Both the position numbers and the translations under genes were made by a program. The notes beneath the pieces are model-generated. The model was not told the origin of the DNA and did no database searches. It saw only the letters and a program-made list of their open reading frames with translations. 64,000 nt of DNA from JAHJQZ01 sp963667595. Its GTDB lineage: Bacteria; Pseudomonadota; Alphaproteobacteria; Rhizobiales; Devosiaceae. Below are positions 17,018 through 26,099 of this stretch, in pieces (position 1 is the first letter of the stretch; each line of letters opens with the position of its first letter). The stretch covers positions 372,001 through 436,000 of the forward strand of contig CAXXWD010000010.1 of assembly GCA_963667595.2 (NCBI GenBank), in the 5' to 3' direction.

Positions 17018-17550
17018 GGCTTGCTCCTCATGTAGTCCAGCGTTGCGATGATCCAGTTGCGCTCGGCGGCCAATTGGCCCGAAGAGAAATCGAACAAGGT
17101 TTCGATATGGTCGGGCATGGGCTGACGGTGTCGTCGCAAGCGCTCCAGCCGTTCGATCTCGGCATCAACCGACACGAGCCGTGTTTCCAGAGCACCCAGC
17201 GCCACATCGCGTGTCATGGCGGTCCAATGCACCATGCCCAGCAAGAGTGATGAGAATGTCGGGCGATAGCTCCCAAGCGCCGCGACAGTCTGTGCCAGAA
17301 GAACATCGCGACCCGATCCGGTGATCGAGAACGTTTTGCGCGCTTTGGACCCAGCCGGCTTTTCCGCCACGACCAGTCCCGCTTTCTCCAACTTTGAGAG
17401 CACGAAATAGATCGACGAGAAGCCGATTTGCGTCCATTCGCGCAGACCGCGTTCCTCTATAACCTGCTCAATCTCATAGCCATGCCGCGGCATCTCCCCG
17501 ACAAGGCCAAGCAACATCAGTTCGGAATCGGTCAGGCAATCCGTTTGCAT
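16999..17550 (-). CDS. PadR family transcriptional regulator
   Basis: 183 residues. The winged helix (about 8-85) has LMLLGLVGEMPRHGYEIEQVIEERG and SSIYFVLSKLEKAGLV, the PadR signature. A C-terminal helical dimerisation domain of the long (PadR subfamily 1, Vir_act_alpha_C) type ends with NWIIATLDYM. It overlaps the GyrI-like gene. A perfect 18-bp palindrome abuts its start codon, which suggests autorepression. Confidence 0.92.
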   Translation of the reverse strand: MQTDCLTDSELMLLGLVGEMPRHGYEIEQVIEERGLREWTQIGFSSIYFVLSKLEKAGLVVAEKPAGSKARKTFSITGSGRDVLLAQTVAALGSYRPTFSSLLLGMVHWTAMTRDVALGALETRLVSVDAEIERLERLRRHRQPMPDHIETLFDFSSGQLAAERNWIIATLDYMRSKPWPMTS

Positions 17551-17567
17551 ATTCTAGTACTAGAATA
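17550..17567. promoter_or_regulatory. Palindromic operator at the PadR start
   Basis: TATTCTAGTACTAGAATA is a perfect 18-bp palindrome. It touches the first base of the PadR ATG, so bound repressor would block initiation. PadR proteins commonly bind ATGT-ACAT-like or similar short palindromes at their own promoters. Confidence 0.6.
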
Positions 17568-17637
17568 AGATTGCCGCCGCGTCAATGGAGGCGATCGAGT
17601 TGTCGTCGCTCCAGTTTATCCAAATATGGGTTGTCCG

Positions 17638-18114
17638 CTATGGGAGTTTGCTCACATCCCTCGCCCGCTTCGCCGTCTGGATCGCCTGCGCCAGCGCGTT
17701 GGTGAAGGCGAGCCGGTCCTTTTGGGAAAAGGCCGGATTGGCGCCGGAGATGGCGCCGGCTTCCCTCAGGTCCTGTTTCAGGTCGCGCATGGCCAGCGCC
17801 ATGCCGATAGAATCGGGCGTGAACGGACGTCCCGTTGGCCCGAGCACGATCGCACCCTTTTCGACAGCCCGATGGGCCAAGGGCACGTCCGCCGTTATCA
17901 CGATGTCGCCCGCCGACACCTGTTCGACGATGCAGTCGTCGGCCGCGTCCGCGCCCTGCGGCACCAGGATGCTGCGGATGAGCGGGTCGCGCGACGGCCT
18001 CAAGCCGCTATTGGCCACGAAGACCGTCACCAGCCCGGCGCGGCCGGCGATCCGCGTGACCTCGGATTTGACCGGACAGGCGTCCGCGTCGACGTAAACG
18101 ATGGGCGTTGCCAT
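17638..18114 (-). CDS. YaiI/YqxD family protein (DUF188, PIN-like)
   Basis: 158 residues, usual family length. It begins IVYVDADACPVKSEV, the family hallmark with acidic residues, and has DIVITADVPLAHRAVEKGAIVLGPTGRPFT in the middle. The fold is related to PIN nucleases, and NYN-like activity has been proposed for the family, but the role is unproven. It lies five bases downstream of the AraC gene stop on the same strand, so it may be read from the same transcript. Confidence 0.95.
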   Translation of the reverse strand: MATPIVYVDADACPVKSEVTRIAGRAGLVTVFVANSGLRPSRDPLIRSILVPQGADAADDCIVEQVSAGDIVITADVPLAHRAVEKGAIVLGPTGRPFTPDSIGMALAMRDLKQDLREAGAISGANPAFSQKDRLAFTNALAQAIQTAKRARDVSKLP

Positions 18115-18119
18115 GAGGG

Positions 18120-19043
18120 TCAGCTCTCTACAAGGATCTTTTTGGTATAGGTGCCGCGGCTGTTGGCCGGATGGTCGGAATTGGGCTCGCCCTCGACCAC
18201 ATGCCGCCGCGAGGAACGATAGAGCGACGGCGAGGTGCCGGTCATCTTCTTGAACTGGCGGGAAAAGTACAAGGGATCCGGATAACCGATCCTTGCTGCG
18301 GCCTGCTTGACCGAATGGCCGGTGGCCAGAAGGCTCATGGCATATTCCATGCGCTTGATCTCGCGGAAGCGGCGCGGCGTATGGCCGATCTTGTCGCGAA
18401 AGGCGCGTCGCATGTAATCCGCATTATAAGGCTGCCGGTTGAGACTTTCCTCCACCACCAGCTCATTCATCGGATCGCGCGAAATGTCGGCGGCCATCAG
18501 CATGATGTGCAGCGACAGGGCATCCGAGCCGGAGGTGTTGATCAGCGCCTGTTCGCGCCAGCGGATGAAGGCCGCCTCGATGAATTCGAGAAGGATAAAC
18601 ATGAACATGTGCTGCTGGATGAGATTGGTCGAGGTCGACGGCGCGATCTCGCGGTAATAGCTCACCACCGGCTGGAGCATGTCCCAGCGCGCGAAACGCG
18701 CCGTGGTCGTGAGTTCCATTTGCGACAACAGATCGACCTCGTTGAACAGATCGAGCCGGAAATGCTGGGCAATGCCAGTGTAAAGCCCGCTGGTCGAACG
18801 CCAGCCGCGAAAATGGCTGCCGCCCGGGATGAGCATGCCCTCCCCCGGACTGAGCGTAATGCGCTTGCCATTGATGAGGTATTCGCCCGAGCCGGTGAGA
18901 CACACGACGAGGTCGTGCTGATCGACGGATTTGTCGACATGCCAGTTGACGTCGTGCTGCATGCGGATGGTCGAGCGCGTCATGTTGAGCCTGAGCGCAT
19001 CGGGCGGAATACCGAAAAGTCCAAGGGCTACGTTTTTGTCCAT
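18120..19043 (-). CDS. AraC family regulator divergent from the tog-like operon
   Basis: 307 residues from the ATG at 19043 (GGGTG about ten bases upstream; an in-frame GTG is at 19052). The N-terminal cupin (about 25-110) has HDLVVCLTGSGEYLINGKRITLSPGEGMLIPGG, a sugar-sensing arm of AraC regulators. The C-terminal pair of helix-turn-helices contains NADYMRRAFRDKIGHTPRRFREIKRM and AAARIGYPDPLYFSRQFKKMTGTSPSLYR. It diverges from the oligogalacturonide importer operon and is the likely activator of it. The 288-base gap to that operon holds no gene. Confidence 0.92.
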   Translation of the reverse strand: MDKNVALGLFGIPPDALRLNMTRSTIRMQHDVNWHVDKSVDQHDLVVCLTGSGEYLINGKRITLSPGEGMLIPGGSHFRGWRSTSGLYTGIAQHFRLDLFNEVDLLSQMELTTTARFARWDMLQPVVSYYREIAPSTSTNLIQQHMFMFILLEFIEAAFIRWREQALINTSGSDALSLHIMLMAADISRDPMNELVVEESLNRQPYNADYMRRAFRDKIGHTPRRFREIKRMEYAMSLLATGHSVKQAAARIGYPDPLYFSRQFKKMTGTSPSLYRSSRRHVVEGEPNSDHPANSRGTYTKKILVES

Positions 19044-19331
19044 GTTTTTCACCCAAACCGTTTATTCCGCCGGTCGAAAACCTATGTCTAACTAACATAC
19101 TCAGGAACCCGGAACGGGTCAAAACCTGCGTCGAGGGAGGAAATCGACGAATATGCACGCGAACAGGCGATCCGGCCTGTCGTAAAGGTGTGTTTGCGTC
19201 GGCAATTCCATGCACAATATCGAAGATCGCAGGATTTATCGGCACGGGGCCGACTAGCCGAACCCGAAGGGACATGGACTGGACGAAAGGTCCGGCACGC
19301 CCCGGCAAAAGTGGAACGTGTGGGAGAGAAA

Positions 19332-20222
19332 ATGGGCGGCGACAGCAAATTTCTCGGGCTGCTTTACATTTCGCCCTATGTGATCGGGCTTTTGATCTTC
19401 ACGGCAATCCCGTTCGTCTATTCTTTCTATCTCAGCTTCACGGACTATCCCTTGATGTCCGAGCCGATCTGGGTCGGGCTTGATAACTACATCAAGCTTT
19501 TTACCCACGACCGCACCTTCCGCAAATCGCTGACGGTCACGCTGATCTACGTCTTCACCACGGTGCCGCTGAAGCTCGTCTTCGCGCTGTTCATCGCGGT
19601 TATCCTCAATTACCGCCTGAAGATGATCAACTTTTTCCGCACCGCCTATTACGTCCCCTCGATCCTCGGCGGGTCCGTCGCGATCGCCGTTCTGTGGCGC
19701 TACATCTTCGCCGAGAACGGGCTGGTGAACATGATGCTCAACGGGCTTGGCCTCGCCTCGGTCAATTTCTTCGGCGATCCCAACTACGCGCTGTTCACCA
19801 TTACCCTGTTGCGCGTGTGGCAGTTCGGGTCGGCCATGATCATCTTTTTGGCCGCGCTGCAATCGGTCGACAAATCGCTTTACGAATCCGCCGCCATCGA
19901 CGGGGCCAACAAATGGCAGACCTTCAAGAACATCACCCTGCCGCTCATCACGCCGGTGATCTTTTTCAACCTGATCATGCAGACGGTGCAGGCCTTCCAG
20001 GAATTCAACGGCCCCTACATCATCACCAACGGCACCGGCTCGCCGCTCAAGTCGACCTATCTGTTGCCGCTCTACATCTATGACGAGGCCTTCAAGAAGT
20101 TCGACATGGGCTACGCCTCGGCCATCTCCTGGGTGATGTTCTTCATGATCATGGTTTTGACCGTGATCGCCTTCTGGTCGTCACGGCGCTGGGTCTATTA
20201 CGCCGGCGACAAGAGGAGCTGA
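19332..20222 (+). CDS. togM: TogM-like oligogalacturonide ABC permease (MalF type)
   Basis: 296 residues, six transmembrane helices. The ATG at 19332 follows GGGAGAG closely and gives MGGDSKFLGLLYISPYVIGLL; a longer reading from 19188 is rejected. The EAA loop reads ESAAIDGANKWQTFKNITLPL. First gene of a permease-permease-ATPase-SBP operon, the order of togMNAB in pectinolytic enterobacteria. The pairing with a TogB-like binding protein and a GH105 enzyme supports transport of pectin-derived oligouronides. The symbol rests on synteny and general similarity. Confidence 0.85.
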   Translation: MGGDSKFLGLLYISPYVIGLLIFTAIPFVYSFYLSFTDYPLMSEPIWVGLDNYIKLFTHDRTFRKSLTVTLIYVFTTVPLKLVFALFIAVILNYRLKMINFFRTAYYVPSILGGSVAIAVLWRYIFAENGLVNMMLNGLGLASVNFFGDPNYALFTITLLRVWQFGSAMIIFLAALQSVDKSLYESAAIDGANKWQTFKNITLPLITPVIFFNLIMQTVQAFQEFNGPYIITNGTGSPLKSTYLLPLYIYDEAFKKFDMGYASAISWVMFFMIMVLTVIAFWSSRRWVYYAGDKRS

Positions 20223-20226
20223 TATC

Positions 20227-21129
20227 ATGAGCACACTTGAATCCCTCTCCGATGTCCAGCGCGAGACCGAACGCACCAACCGCCTGACGCGACGCCTTCA
20301 ACGCCTGTCGGCCTCTGTCCGCTACTTCATCCTCGCCGCCGTCGGTCTCGTCATGCTCTACCCGCTGATCTGGCTGATCGGGGCGTCGTTCAAGACCAAT
20401 CCAGAAATTTTCGCCAATCCCGGCTTCATCCCGGAACATCCGACCCTGGAAGGCTATGTCCAGGGCTGGAAGACCTCGACGCCCTATACGTTCGCAACCT
20501 TCTTCTGGAACACTTTCCTGATCATTTTACCCAAGACCATCGGCACCGCCATTTCGGCGACGGCCGTCGCCTACGGGTTCGCGCGCTTCGAATTTCCCGG
20601 CAAGAAGATCTTCTTTTCCTCGGTCATCGCCATCCTTTTGCTGCCGAACGTGGTGACGCGCATTCCGCAATACCTTCTGTTCCGCGACCTCGGCTGGCTC
20701 GACAGCTTCCTGCCGCTCTGGGTGCCTTCGGCGCTGGCCGGCGACGCCTTCTTCGTGTTTATGCTGATCCAGTTCCTGCGCGCCATTCCGCGCGACATGG
20801 AAGAAGCGGCGCGCGTTGATGGGGCCAATACCCTTCAGGTGCTGATCTTCATCGTCGTTCCGCTTCTGGCGCCGGCGATCGTCTCGGTCTGCCTGTTCCA
20901 GATCATGTGGACGATGAACGATTTTCTCGGGCCCCTGATCTATCTCTCCTCGGTCGACAAGTACCCGATCTCGTTGGCCCTCAAACTCTCGATCGATACG
21001 ACGGAAGCCTTCGACTGGAACCGTATCCTGGCCATGTCGGTGCTGGCGCTGACGCCGTCTCTCCTCATTTTCTTCCTTGCCCAGAAGCAGTTCATCGAGG
21101 GCATTTCCACCGGCGGGGTGAAAGGCTGA
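20227..21129 (+). CDS. togN: TogN-like oligogalacturonide ABC permease (MalG type)
   Basis: 300 residues, six transmembrane helices after a 30-residue cytoplasmic start. Typical MalG features: LIWLIGASFKTNPEIF after helix 1, FARFEFPGKKIFF, and the EAA loop EEAARVDGANTLQVLIFIVVPLL. It ends IEGISTGGVKG, as many sugar permeases do. It starts four bases after the upstream permease stop, with GAGGAG in the end of that gene. Confidence 0.88.
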   Translation: MSTLESLSDVQRETERTNRLTRRLQRLSASVRYFILAAVGLVMLYPLIWLIGASFKTNPEIFANPGFIPEHPTLEGYVQGWKTSTPYTFATFFWNTFLIILPKTIGTAISATAVAYGFARFEFPGKKIFFSSVIAILLLPNVVTRIPQYLLFRDLGWLDSFLPLWVPSALAGDAFFVFMLIQFLRAIPRDMEEAARVDGANTLQVLIFIVVPLLAPAIVSVCLFQIMWTMNDFLGPLIYLSSVDKYPISLALKLSIDTTEAFDWNRILAMSVLALTPSLLIFFLAQKQFIEGISTGGVKG

Positions 21130-21132
21130 ACC

Positions 21133-22260
21133 ATGGCCGAGCTTGAACTCATCAATGTCGAGAAAGTCTACGGCAACAATTTCAAGGCCGTGCACGGCAT
21201 CAATCTCGATGTCAGGGACGGCGAATTCATGGTGCTCGTCGGCCCGTCCGGTTGCTCCAAATCGACGCTCTTGCGCATGATCGCGGGGCTCGAAACCATC
21301 ACCTCCGGCGAGATCCGCATCGGCGGCCGCATCGTCAACAATCTCGTGCCGGGCAAGCGCGGCATCTCCATGGTCTTCCAGAATTATGCGCTCTATCCGC
21401 ATATGAAGGTCATGAAGAACCTCAGTTTCGGCATGCGGCTGGCGCGCCGGCCCAAACCGGAAATTTCAGCCGGCATCTCCGAGGTTTCCGGACTGCTCGA
21501 AATCGAGGACCTGCTCGACCGGTTGCCGAAACAGCTTTCCGGCGGTCAGGCGCAGCGCGTCGCCGTGGGCCGGGCCATCATCAAGAAGCCCGAGCTTTTC
21601 CTGTTCGACGAACCGCTTTCCAATCTCGACGCCAAGCTCCGCGCCGCCATGCGCGTGCGCCTCACCTCGCTGCATCGCCAGCTCAAGGAAGAAATGGGGC
21701 TTCACTCGACCGTGGTCTATGTCACGCACGACCAGGTCGAAGCCATGACCATGGGAGACCGCATTTGCGTGATGAAAGACGGGCGCATCATGCAGGTCGC
21801 CGATCCGGTGACGCTTTACGAACGCCCGGAAAACGCCTTCGTCGCCGGTTTCATCGGCATGCCGGAAATGAACCTCGTTCCGGCGCGCATCCGGAGCGGC
21901 GATGGGGGGATGACGCTGCAACTGGGCAAGCAGTCCGTTCTTCTCGACAGCACGGTTACCGACCGCCTGTCCGTGAAAGGCGAGCCGGAGGTCACGCTCG
22001 GCCTGCGCCCGCAGCATCTCGAACCGGCGCCGGAAGGCGCCGACAACACCCTGCAAGGCATCGTGTCCCATATCGAATTCATGGGACACGAAATCTATCT
22101 GCATGTCCTCATCGAAGGCCATCCGTTCATCGTCGTCACCCAAAGTGCCGGTTTCGACCGGAAAGCGGCGGAGAACAACACGATGTTCTTCAAGCTCAAG
22201 CAGGAGTCCTTGCACCTGTTCGACCTGAAAACGGGTCGAAATATCTCACTTAGCAATTAG
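21133..22260 (+). CDS. togA: TogA-like ABC ATPase with a variant Walker A
   Basis: 375 residues, UgpC/MsmX class with C-terminal TOBE/OB region. Signature LSGGQAQRVAVGRAI, Walker B LFLFDEPLSNLD and H-loop VYVTHDQVEAM are intact. Walker A is GPSGCSKST: the glycine just before the catalytic Lys is Ser, read directly from ggttgctccaaatcg. The other sugar ATPases in this window have GCGKST. Small residues at this place occur in some family members, so activity is likely kept. It starts three bases after the upstream permease stop. Confidence 0.9.
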   Translation: MAELELINVEKVYGNNFKAVHGINLDVRDGEFMVLVGPSGCSKSTLLRMIAGLETITSGEIRIGGRIVNNLVPGKRGISMVFQNYALYPHMKVMKNLSFGMRLARRPKPEISAGISEVSGLLEIEDLLDRLPKQLSGGQAQRVAVGRAIIKKPELFLFDEPLSNLDAKLRAAMRVRLTSLHRQLKEEMGLHSTVVYVTHDQVEAMTMGDRICVMKDGRIMQVADPVTLYERPENAFVAGFIGMPEMNLVPARIRSGDGGMTLQLGKQSVLLDSTVTDRLSVKGEPEVTLGLRPQHLEPAPEGADNTLQGIVSHIEFMGHEIYLHVLIEGHPFIVVTQSAGFDRKAAENNTMFFKLKQESLHLFDLKTGRNISLSN

Positions 22261-22293
22261 CGTCGAACTCATCGAACCAACGGGAGGAACAAG

Positions 22294-23553
22294 ATGAAGA
22301 AGACAGGTATGATCCTTGCCGCTCTGACCATGGTGCTCAGCAGCGGGGTGAGCGCCGGGGCGGCTGATCTCAGAATGTCGTGGTGGGGCGGCGATTCCCG
22401 CCATCTGGCAACCCAGGAGGCCCTGAAGGCCTGTGAAGCCAAATACGGCCACACCGTCTCGCCGGAGTTCGGCGGCTTTTCCGGCTATCAGGAAAAGCTG
22501 ACCACGCAGTTGGCCGGCGGCACCGAAGCCGACATCATGCAGGTCAACTGGCCCTGGCTGCCGCTGATGTCCAAGAATGGCACCGGTTTCGCCAATCTCA
22601 GGGACTACGCCGACATTATCGATCTCTCGAACTGGACGGACGCCCAGCTCGAGTCCGGTTCGATGAAGGGCATTCTCAACGGCCTGCCGGTTTCGACCAC
22701 GGGTCGCGTGTTCATGTTCAACAAGGGCTCTTACGAAAAGGCTGGCATTGCCGTGCCCGCGAGCTGGGCCGACCTCATCGCCGCCGCGCCGGTCTTCAAG
22801 GAAAAGATCGCCGCGAACGCCTATCCGTTCGAATCCTTCGATCTCAATGCCGTGCTGATCGTCTCACTGGCCACCACCCAGGCGACCGGCAAGGATCTGG
22901 TCGATCCGGAGACCAACACCGTGGCCTGGACGCCAGAGGAATTGACCGCAGGCATCGACTTCTATCAGAGCCTGGTCGATCAGGGCGTCATCCGCTCCTG
23001 GAAGGAAGGCGCCGGCACCGGCACGACCAACCTGTTCGAGCTGCCCGACTGGGCCAATGGCGTCATCGCCGGGTCGTACGAATGGGATTCGACCTACTTC
23101 AAGTATTCCGATCCGATCATTGAAGGCGAACTGGTTCCGGTGCCGATCCTTCAGATCGACGGCGCCGTCACCGAAGGCGTTTATCGCAAGCCGTCGATGA
23201 CCTTTGCCATCTCCAAGCGCTCCAAGGATCCCAAGGCTGCGGCCCAGATCCTCAATTGCCTGATGAACGAACCCGAAGGCATTCTCGCCCTCGGCACGAC
23301 CCGCGGCATGCCCTCGAGCCAGACGGCGCTCAAGCTGCTGACCGAAGAAAACAAGATCAATGCGACCCTCAAGGCCGCCAATGACATCGTCATGGCGTCC
23401 ACTGGTCCCGGCGTGTCTCCGTACAACGAAGACCCGCAGGTACGCGATACCTTCAAGTCGATCCTCGAGGAATTCGCCTACGGGCAGATGTCCTCTGCGG
23501 AAGCGGCCGAAGAGATCATCGCCGGCGTGAACGAGCGCCTCGGCGAGCTCTAG
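22294..23553 (+). CDS. togB: TogB-like oligogalacturonide-binding protein
   Basis: 419 residues, family 1 solute-binding protein with a Sec signal peptide (MKKTGMILAALTMVLSSGVSAGA). The mature start DLRMSWWGGDSRHLATQEALKAC, followed by FGGFSGYQEKLTTQLAGGTEADIMQVNWPWL, is characteristic of the TogB/RhiB group that binds oligogalacturonides or rhamnogalacturonides. GGGAGGA lies before its ATG. A strong terminator follows it. Confidence 0.88.
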   Translation: MKKTGMILAALTMVLSSGVSAGAADLRMSWWGGDSRHLATQEALKACEAKYGHTVSPEFGGFSGYQEKLTTQLAGGTEADIMQVNWPWLPLMSKNGTGFANLRDYADIIDLSNWTDAQLESGSMKGILNGLPVSTTGRVFMFNKGSYEKAGIAVPASWADLIAAAPVFKEKIAANAYPFESFDLNAVLIVSLATTQATGKDLVDPETNTVAWTPEELTAGIDFYQSLVDQGVIRSWKEGAGTGTTNLFELPDWANGVIAGSYEWDSTYFKYSDPIIEGELVPVPILQIDGAVTEGVYRKPSMTFAISKRSKDPKAAAQILNCLMNEPEGILALGTTRGMPSSQTALKLLTEENKINATLKAANDIVMASTGPGVSPYNEDPQVRDTFKSILEEFAYGQMSSAEAAEEIIAGVNERLGEL

Positions 23554-23563
23554 AACCCTCCGG

Positions 23564-23595
23564 GGCCGCGCTCATCCGGGCGCGGCCTCTTTTTT
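23564..23595 (+). terminator. Rho-independent terminator between togB and GH105
   Basis: GGCCGCGC (23564-23571) pairs with GCGCGGCC (23580-23587), followed by TCTTTTTT. It ends the importer transcript 11 bases after the togB stop, so the GH105 gene downstream is expressed by read-through or its own promoter. Confidence 0.85.
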
Positions 23596-23650
23596 CAATC
23601 TCACGCCAGCACCCGCGCATGTCGTGACGCGGGATTAGGTGAGTTGCGCC

Positions 23651-24781
23651 ATGTTCCAGGACTTTTTCGACCAGTATGCTTCCCGCTATGCTTACGCAAA
23701 GCCTGGCCGGATCTGGTGTTACGAAGACGCCTGCGTCTATCGCGGCCTCATGGAGCTTTATGGCGTCACGGGCAGACAAAGCTGGCGCGACCATCTCAGG
23801 CGACTGATTTCGATCCAGATCGACGCCGACGGCGTTCCGCTCGGCTACGCCAAGTCGGAATTCAACATCGACAACATTCTCGGTGGCCGCGTCCTGTTCG
23901 CGCTTGTCGAGCATCCCGGCGACCGCTTCGATACCGCGATCGACCTGCTCGCCGACCAGCTCGCCGAACACCCGCGCACCGCGTCCGGAAATTACTGGCA
24001 CAAGACGGTCTATCCCCAGCAGGTCTGGCTCGACGGGCTTTATATGGGCCTGCCCTTCCAGATCGAATACGGACGCCTGCGCGGCCGAAACGCGCTTGTC
24101 GACGACGCGGCCGATCAGCTTTTGCGAGCGATGGACATGCTCCGGGCCCCGAAAACCGGCCTTTACTATCACGGCATCGACACGTCGCGGACCGCGTTCT
24201 GGGCCGATCCGGAGACCGGCCTGTCACAGAGTTTCTGGGGCCGCGCCAACGGCTGGCTGGCCATGGCGATGATCGATATCTACGCCCTTTTGCCCGAAGG
24301 ACATTTCGCCCGTTCCGATATCCGTGCCCATATCCTGTCGCTGGCCGACGCAATCGTATCGCGGCGCACCGAGAACGGGCTCTGGCTGCAGGTCATGGAC
24401 CGGCCCGATCTCGCCGGCAATTACGAGGAAATGTCGAGTTCGGCGATGTTTTCCTATTTCCTCATCCGGGCGGCGCGCCTGGTCGAAGGTGCCGCGCCTT
24501 TGAACAAAGCCGGACTTGCCGCGCTCGACGCCATTTCGAAACACTACGTGCGCCGAACGGACGACACCTGGCAGCTCGAAAACATCTGCGAAGTGGCCGG
24601 ACTTGGCGGACCGCTCGGCAAACAGCGCAACGGCACGCCCGCCTATTACGTCAGCGAGCCAATCGTCGCCAACGATCCGAAAGGCGTCGGCCCCTTGATG
24701 ATGGCCGTGGCCGAGCGGGAGCGCACCGACGCTTCAGGACACGAGATCAAGATCGAGGGAAAACGGCACGCACGCGGGTAA
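23651..24781 (+). CDS. GH105 unsaturated rhamnogalacturonyl hydrolase (RhiN/YteR-like)
   Basis: 376 residues, (alpha/alpha)6 barrel type. YPQQVWLDGLYMGLPF holds the catalytic Asp of GH88/GH105 (Asp143 in YteR), and FWGRANGWLAMAM is the second hallmark. There is no signal peptide, so it works in the cytoplasm. Family enzymes remove the 4,5-unsaturated uronic acid from the non-reducing end of pectin-lyase products, leaving rhamnose or oligosaccharide. ATG at 23651 follows AGGTGAG; an in-frame GTG at 23639 is possible. It is placed directly after the importer that would supply its substrate. Confidence 0.9.
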   Translation: MFQDFFDQYASRYAYAKPGRIWCYEDACVYRGLMELYGVTGRQSWRDHLRRLISIQIDADGVPLGYAKSEFNIDNILGGRVLFALVEHPGDRFDTAIDLLADQLAEHPRTASGNYWHKTVYPQQVWLDGLYMGLPFQIEYGRLRGRNALVDDAADQLLRAMDMLRAPKTGLYYHGIDTSRTAFWADPETGLSQSFWGRANGWLAMAMIDIYALLPEGHFARSDIRAHILSLADAIVSRRTENGLWLQVMDRPDLAGNYEEMSSSAMFSYFLIRAARLVEGAAPLNKAGLAALDAISKHYVRRTDDTWQLENICEVAGLGGPLGKQRNGTPAYYVSEPIVANDPKGVGPLMMAVAERERTDASGHEIKIEGKRHARG

Positions 24782-24829
24782 CCGCTCGCCGACACTCGTT
24801 TTGTCATTTTGGCGCTTCCGCCATATCCA

Positions 24830-26026
24830 TCAGGCGACTTCTTCCAAATCCTTCGCGTCAGCGGCCGCGCGGATCGTCTTGCTGACGAACTGGTAGAAAT
24901 GCGCCGGCGGCAGCGGTTTGGCGAAATAGAAACCCTGCGCCATCTCGCAGCCTATGCTGGTGAGGAACAGCGCGCCTTTTTGTGTTTCAACGCCTTCCGC
25001 ACACACCTTGAGATCGAATGAATGGCACAGATCGACGATGGCCCGGACCACCTTGCGGGCGTCGTGATCGGTTTCCGCGGCAAAGGTGATCGAGCGGTCG
25101 ATTTTGACCTCGCTCAACGGCAAACGATAGATCTCTGCAATTGAGGAATACCCGGCGCCGAAATCGTCCAGGGAGACGCCGAACCCCTTGAGACGCAAAC
25201 GCGTCAGGATGTCGATCGCCGTCGTCTTGTTCGGCGAAACGGTCTGCTCGGTCACCTCGAACGTCAAAAGCGAGGGATTGAGCCCTGTTTCGACCAGACG
25301 GTCGGCCAGCCGGTCCGGCAGTTCGAGATCGGTCAATTGGCTTGGTGACAGGTTCACCGAAACGGGCAGAAACAGGCCGCGCTCGGACCAAGCCTGAAGC
25401 TGTATGATGACGTTGTCGAGCACGGCGTCGGTCAGAAGGCCGATCAGCCCCGCCTCTTCGGCGATGGGGATGAAATTGCCCGGCGGTTGCAAACCCCGCT
25501 GGGGGTGTTGCCAGCGTACCAGTGCCTCGGAGCCGACGATCGAATTCGCACCCTTTTGGGCGAGCCCGATCTTGGCCTGGAAATGCACCACCATCTGGCC
25601 AGCCTTGATGGCCTCTTCGAGTTCCTCGGCAGACGGCGTGAAGGAGTGGTTCCAGGTCTTAGTAAGGACGGTGCGTAAATCGCGTTCGCTGACGGGCTTG
25701 GTCAGTGAATAGGGCATATTCAGCCCCAACTCGCTGCCCAACCGTTTCGTGGCGGCGAGAACGCGTGCACTCTGGCCGCTGGTCAGAATGATCGGGGCCT
25801 CGCACCCCCGCCTCGCAAGCTCGCGCAACATCTCAACGCCATCTTTTTCCGGCATGGCCAGGTCGAGCATGATGACGGTCGGCAAGAGCCGGTCATAGGT
25901 TTCCAGCAGGTCCTGATCCGCTTCGCTTTGTTCGACCGAATAACCAAGCGCTTCGGCAAAGATACGGAATAGCGTCTTGATCTCATGATCATCGTCGATG
26001 ATCAAAAGGCGATTGGGTGAAACCAC
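24830..26026 (-). CDS. Response regulator with EAL phosphodiesterase domain
   Basis: 398 residues. The GTG at 26026 is preferred because AGGAG lies six bases upstream; a TTG at 26068 is the longer option. REC domain (about 1-125): IDDD, phospho-acceptor in VIMLDLAMP, LTSGQ and SLTKP. EAL domain (about 140-385): SEALVRW, SVNLSPSQL, FEVTEQT, LDDFGAGYSS, EVKIDR, CAEGVET and AQGFYFAKPL, so every known metal and substrate residue is present and c-di-GMP hydrolysis to pGpG is predicted. It follows the polysaccharide genes on the same strand, 276 bases away. It is a likely phosphorylation target of the divergent phosphorelay. Confidence 0.93.
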   Translation of the reverse strand: MVSPNRLLIIDDDHEIKTLFRIFAEALGYSVEQSEADQDLLETYDRLLPTVIMLDLAMPEKDGVEMLRELARRGCEAPIILTSGQSARVLAATKRLGSELGLNMPYSLTKPVSERDLRTVLTKTWNHSFTPSAEELEEAIKAGQMVVHFQAKIGLAQKGANSIVGSEALVRWQHPQRGLQPPGNFIPIAEEAGLIGLLTDAVLDNVIIQLQAWSERGLFLPVSVNLSPSQLTDLELPDRLADRLVETGLNPSLLTFEVTEQTVSPNKTTAIDILTRLRLKGFGVSLDDFGAGYSSIAEIYRLPLSEVKIDRSITFAAETDHDARKVVRAIVDLCHSFDLKVCAEGVETQKGALFLTSIGCEMAQGFYFAKPLPPAHFYQFVSKTIRAAADAKDLEEVA

Positions 26027-26099
26027 GAGGTGCTCCTGTCTGTTCCGGAGCACGCGACGTTCCGACAAATGCGGAACCGTGCTCCATCTTCCTGTGGTC

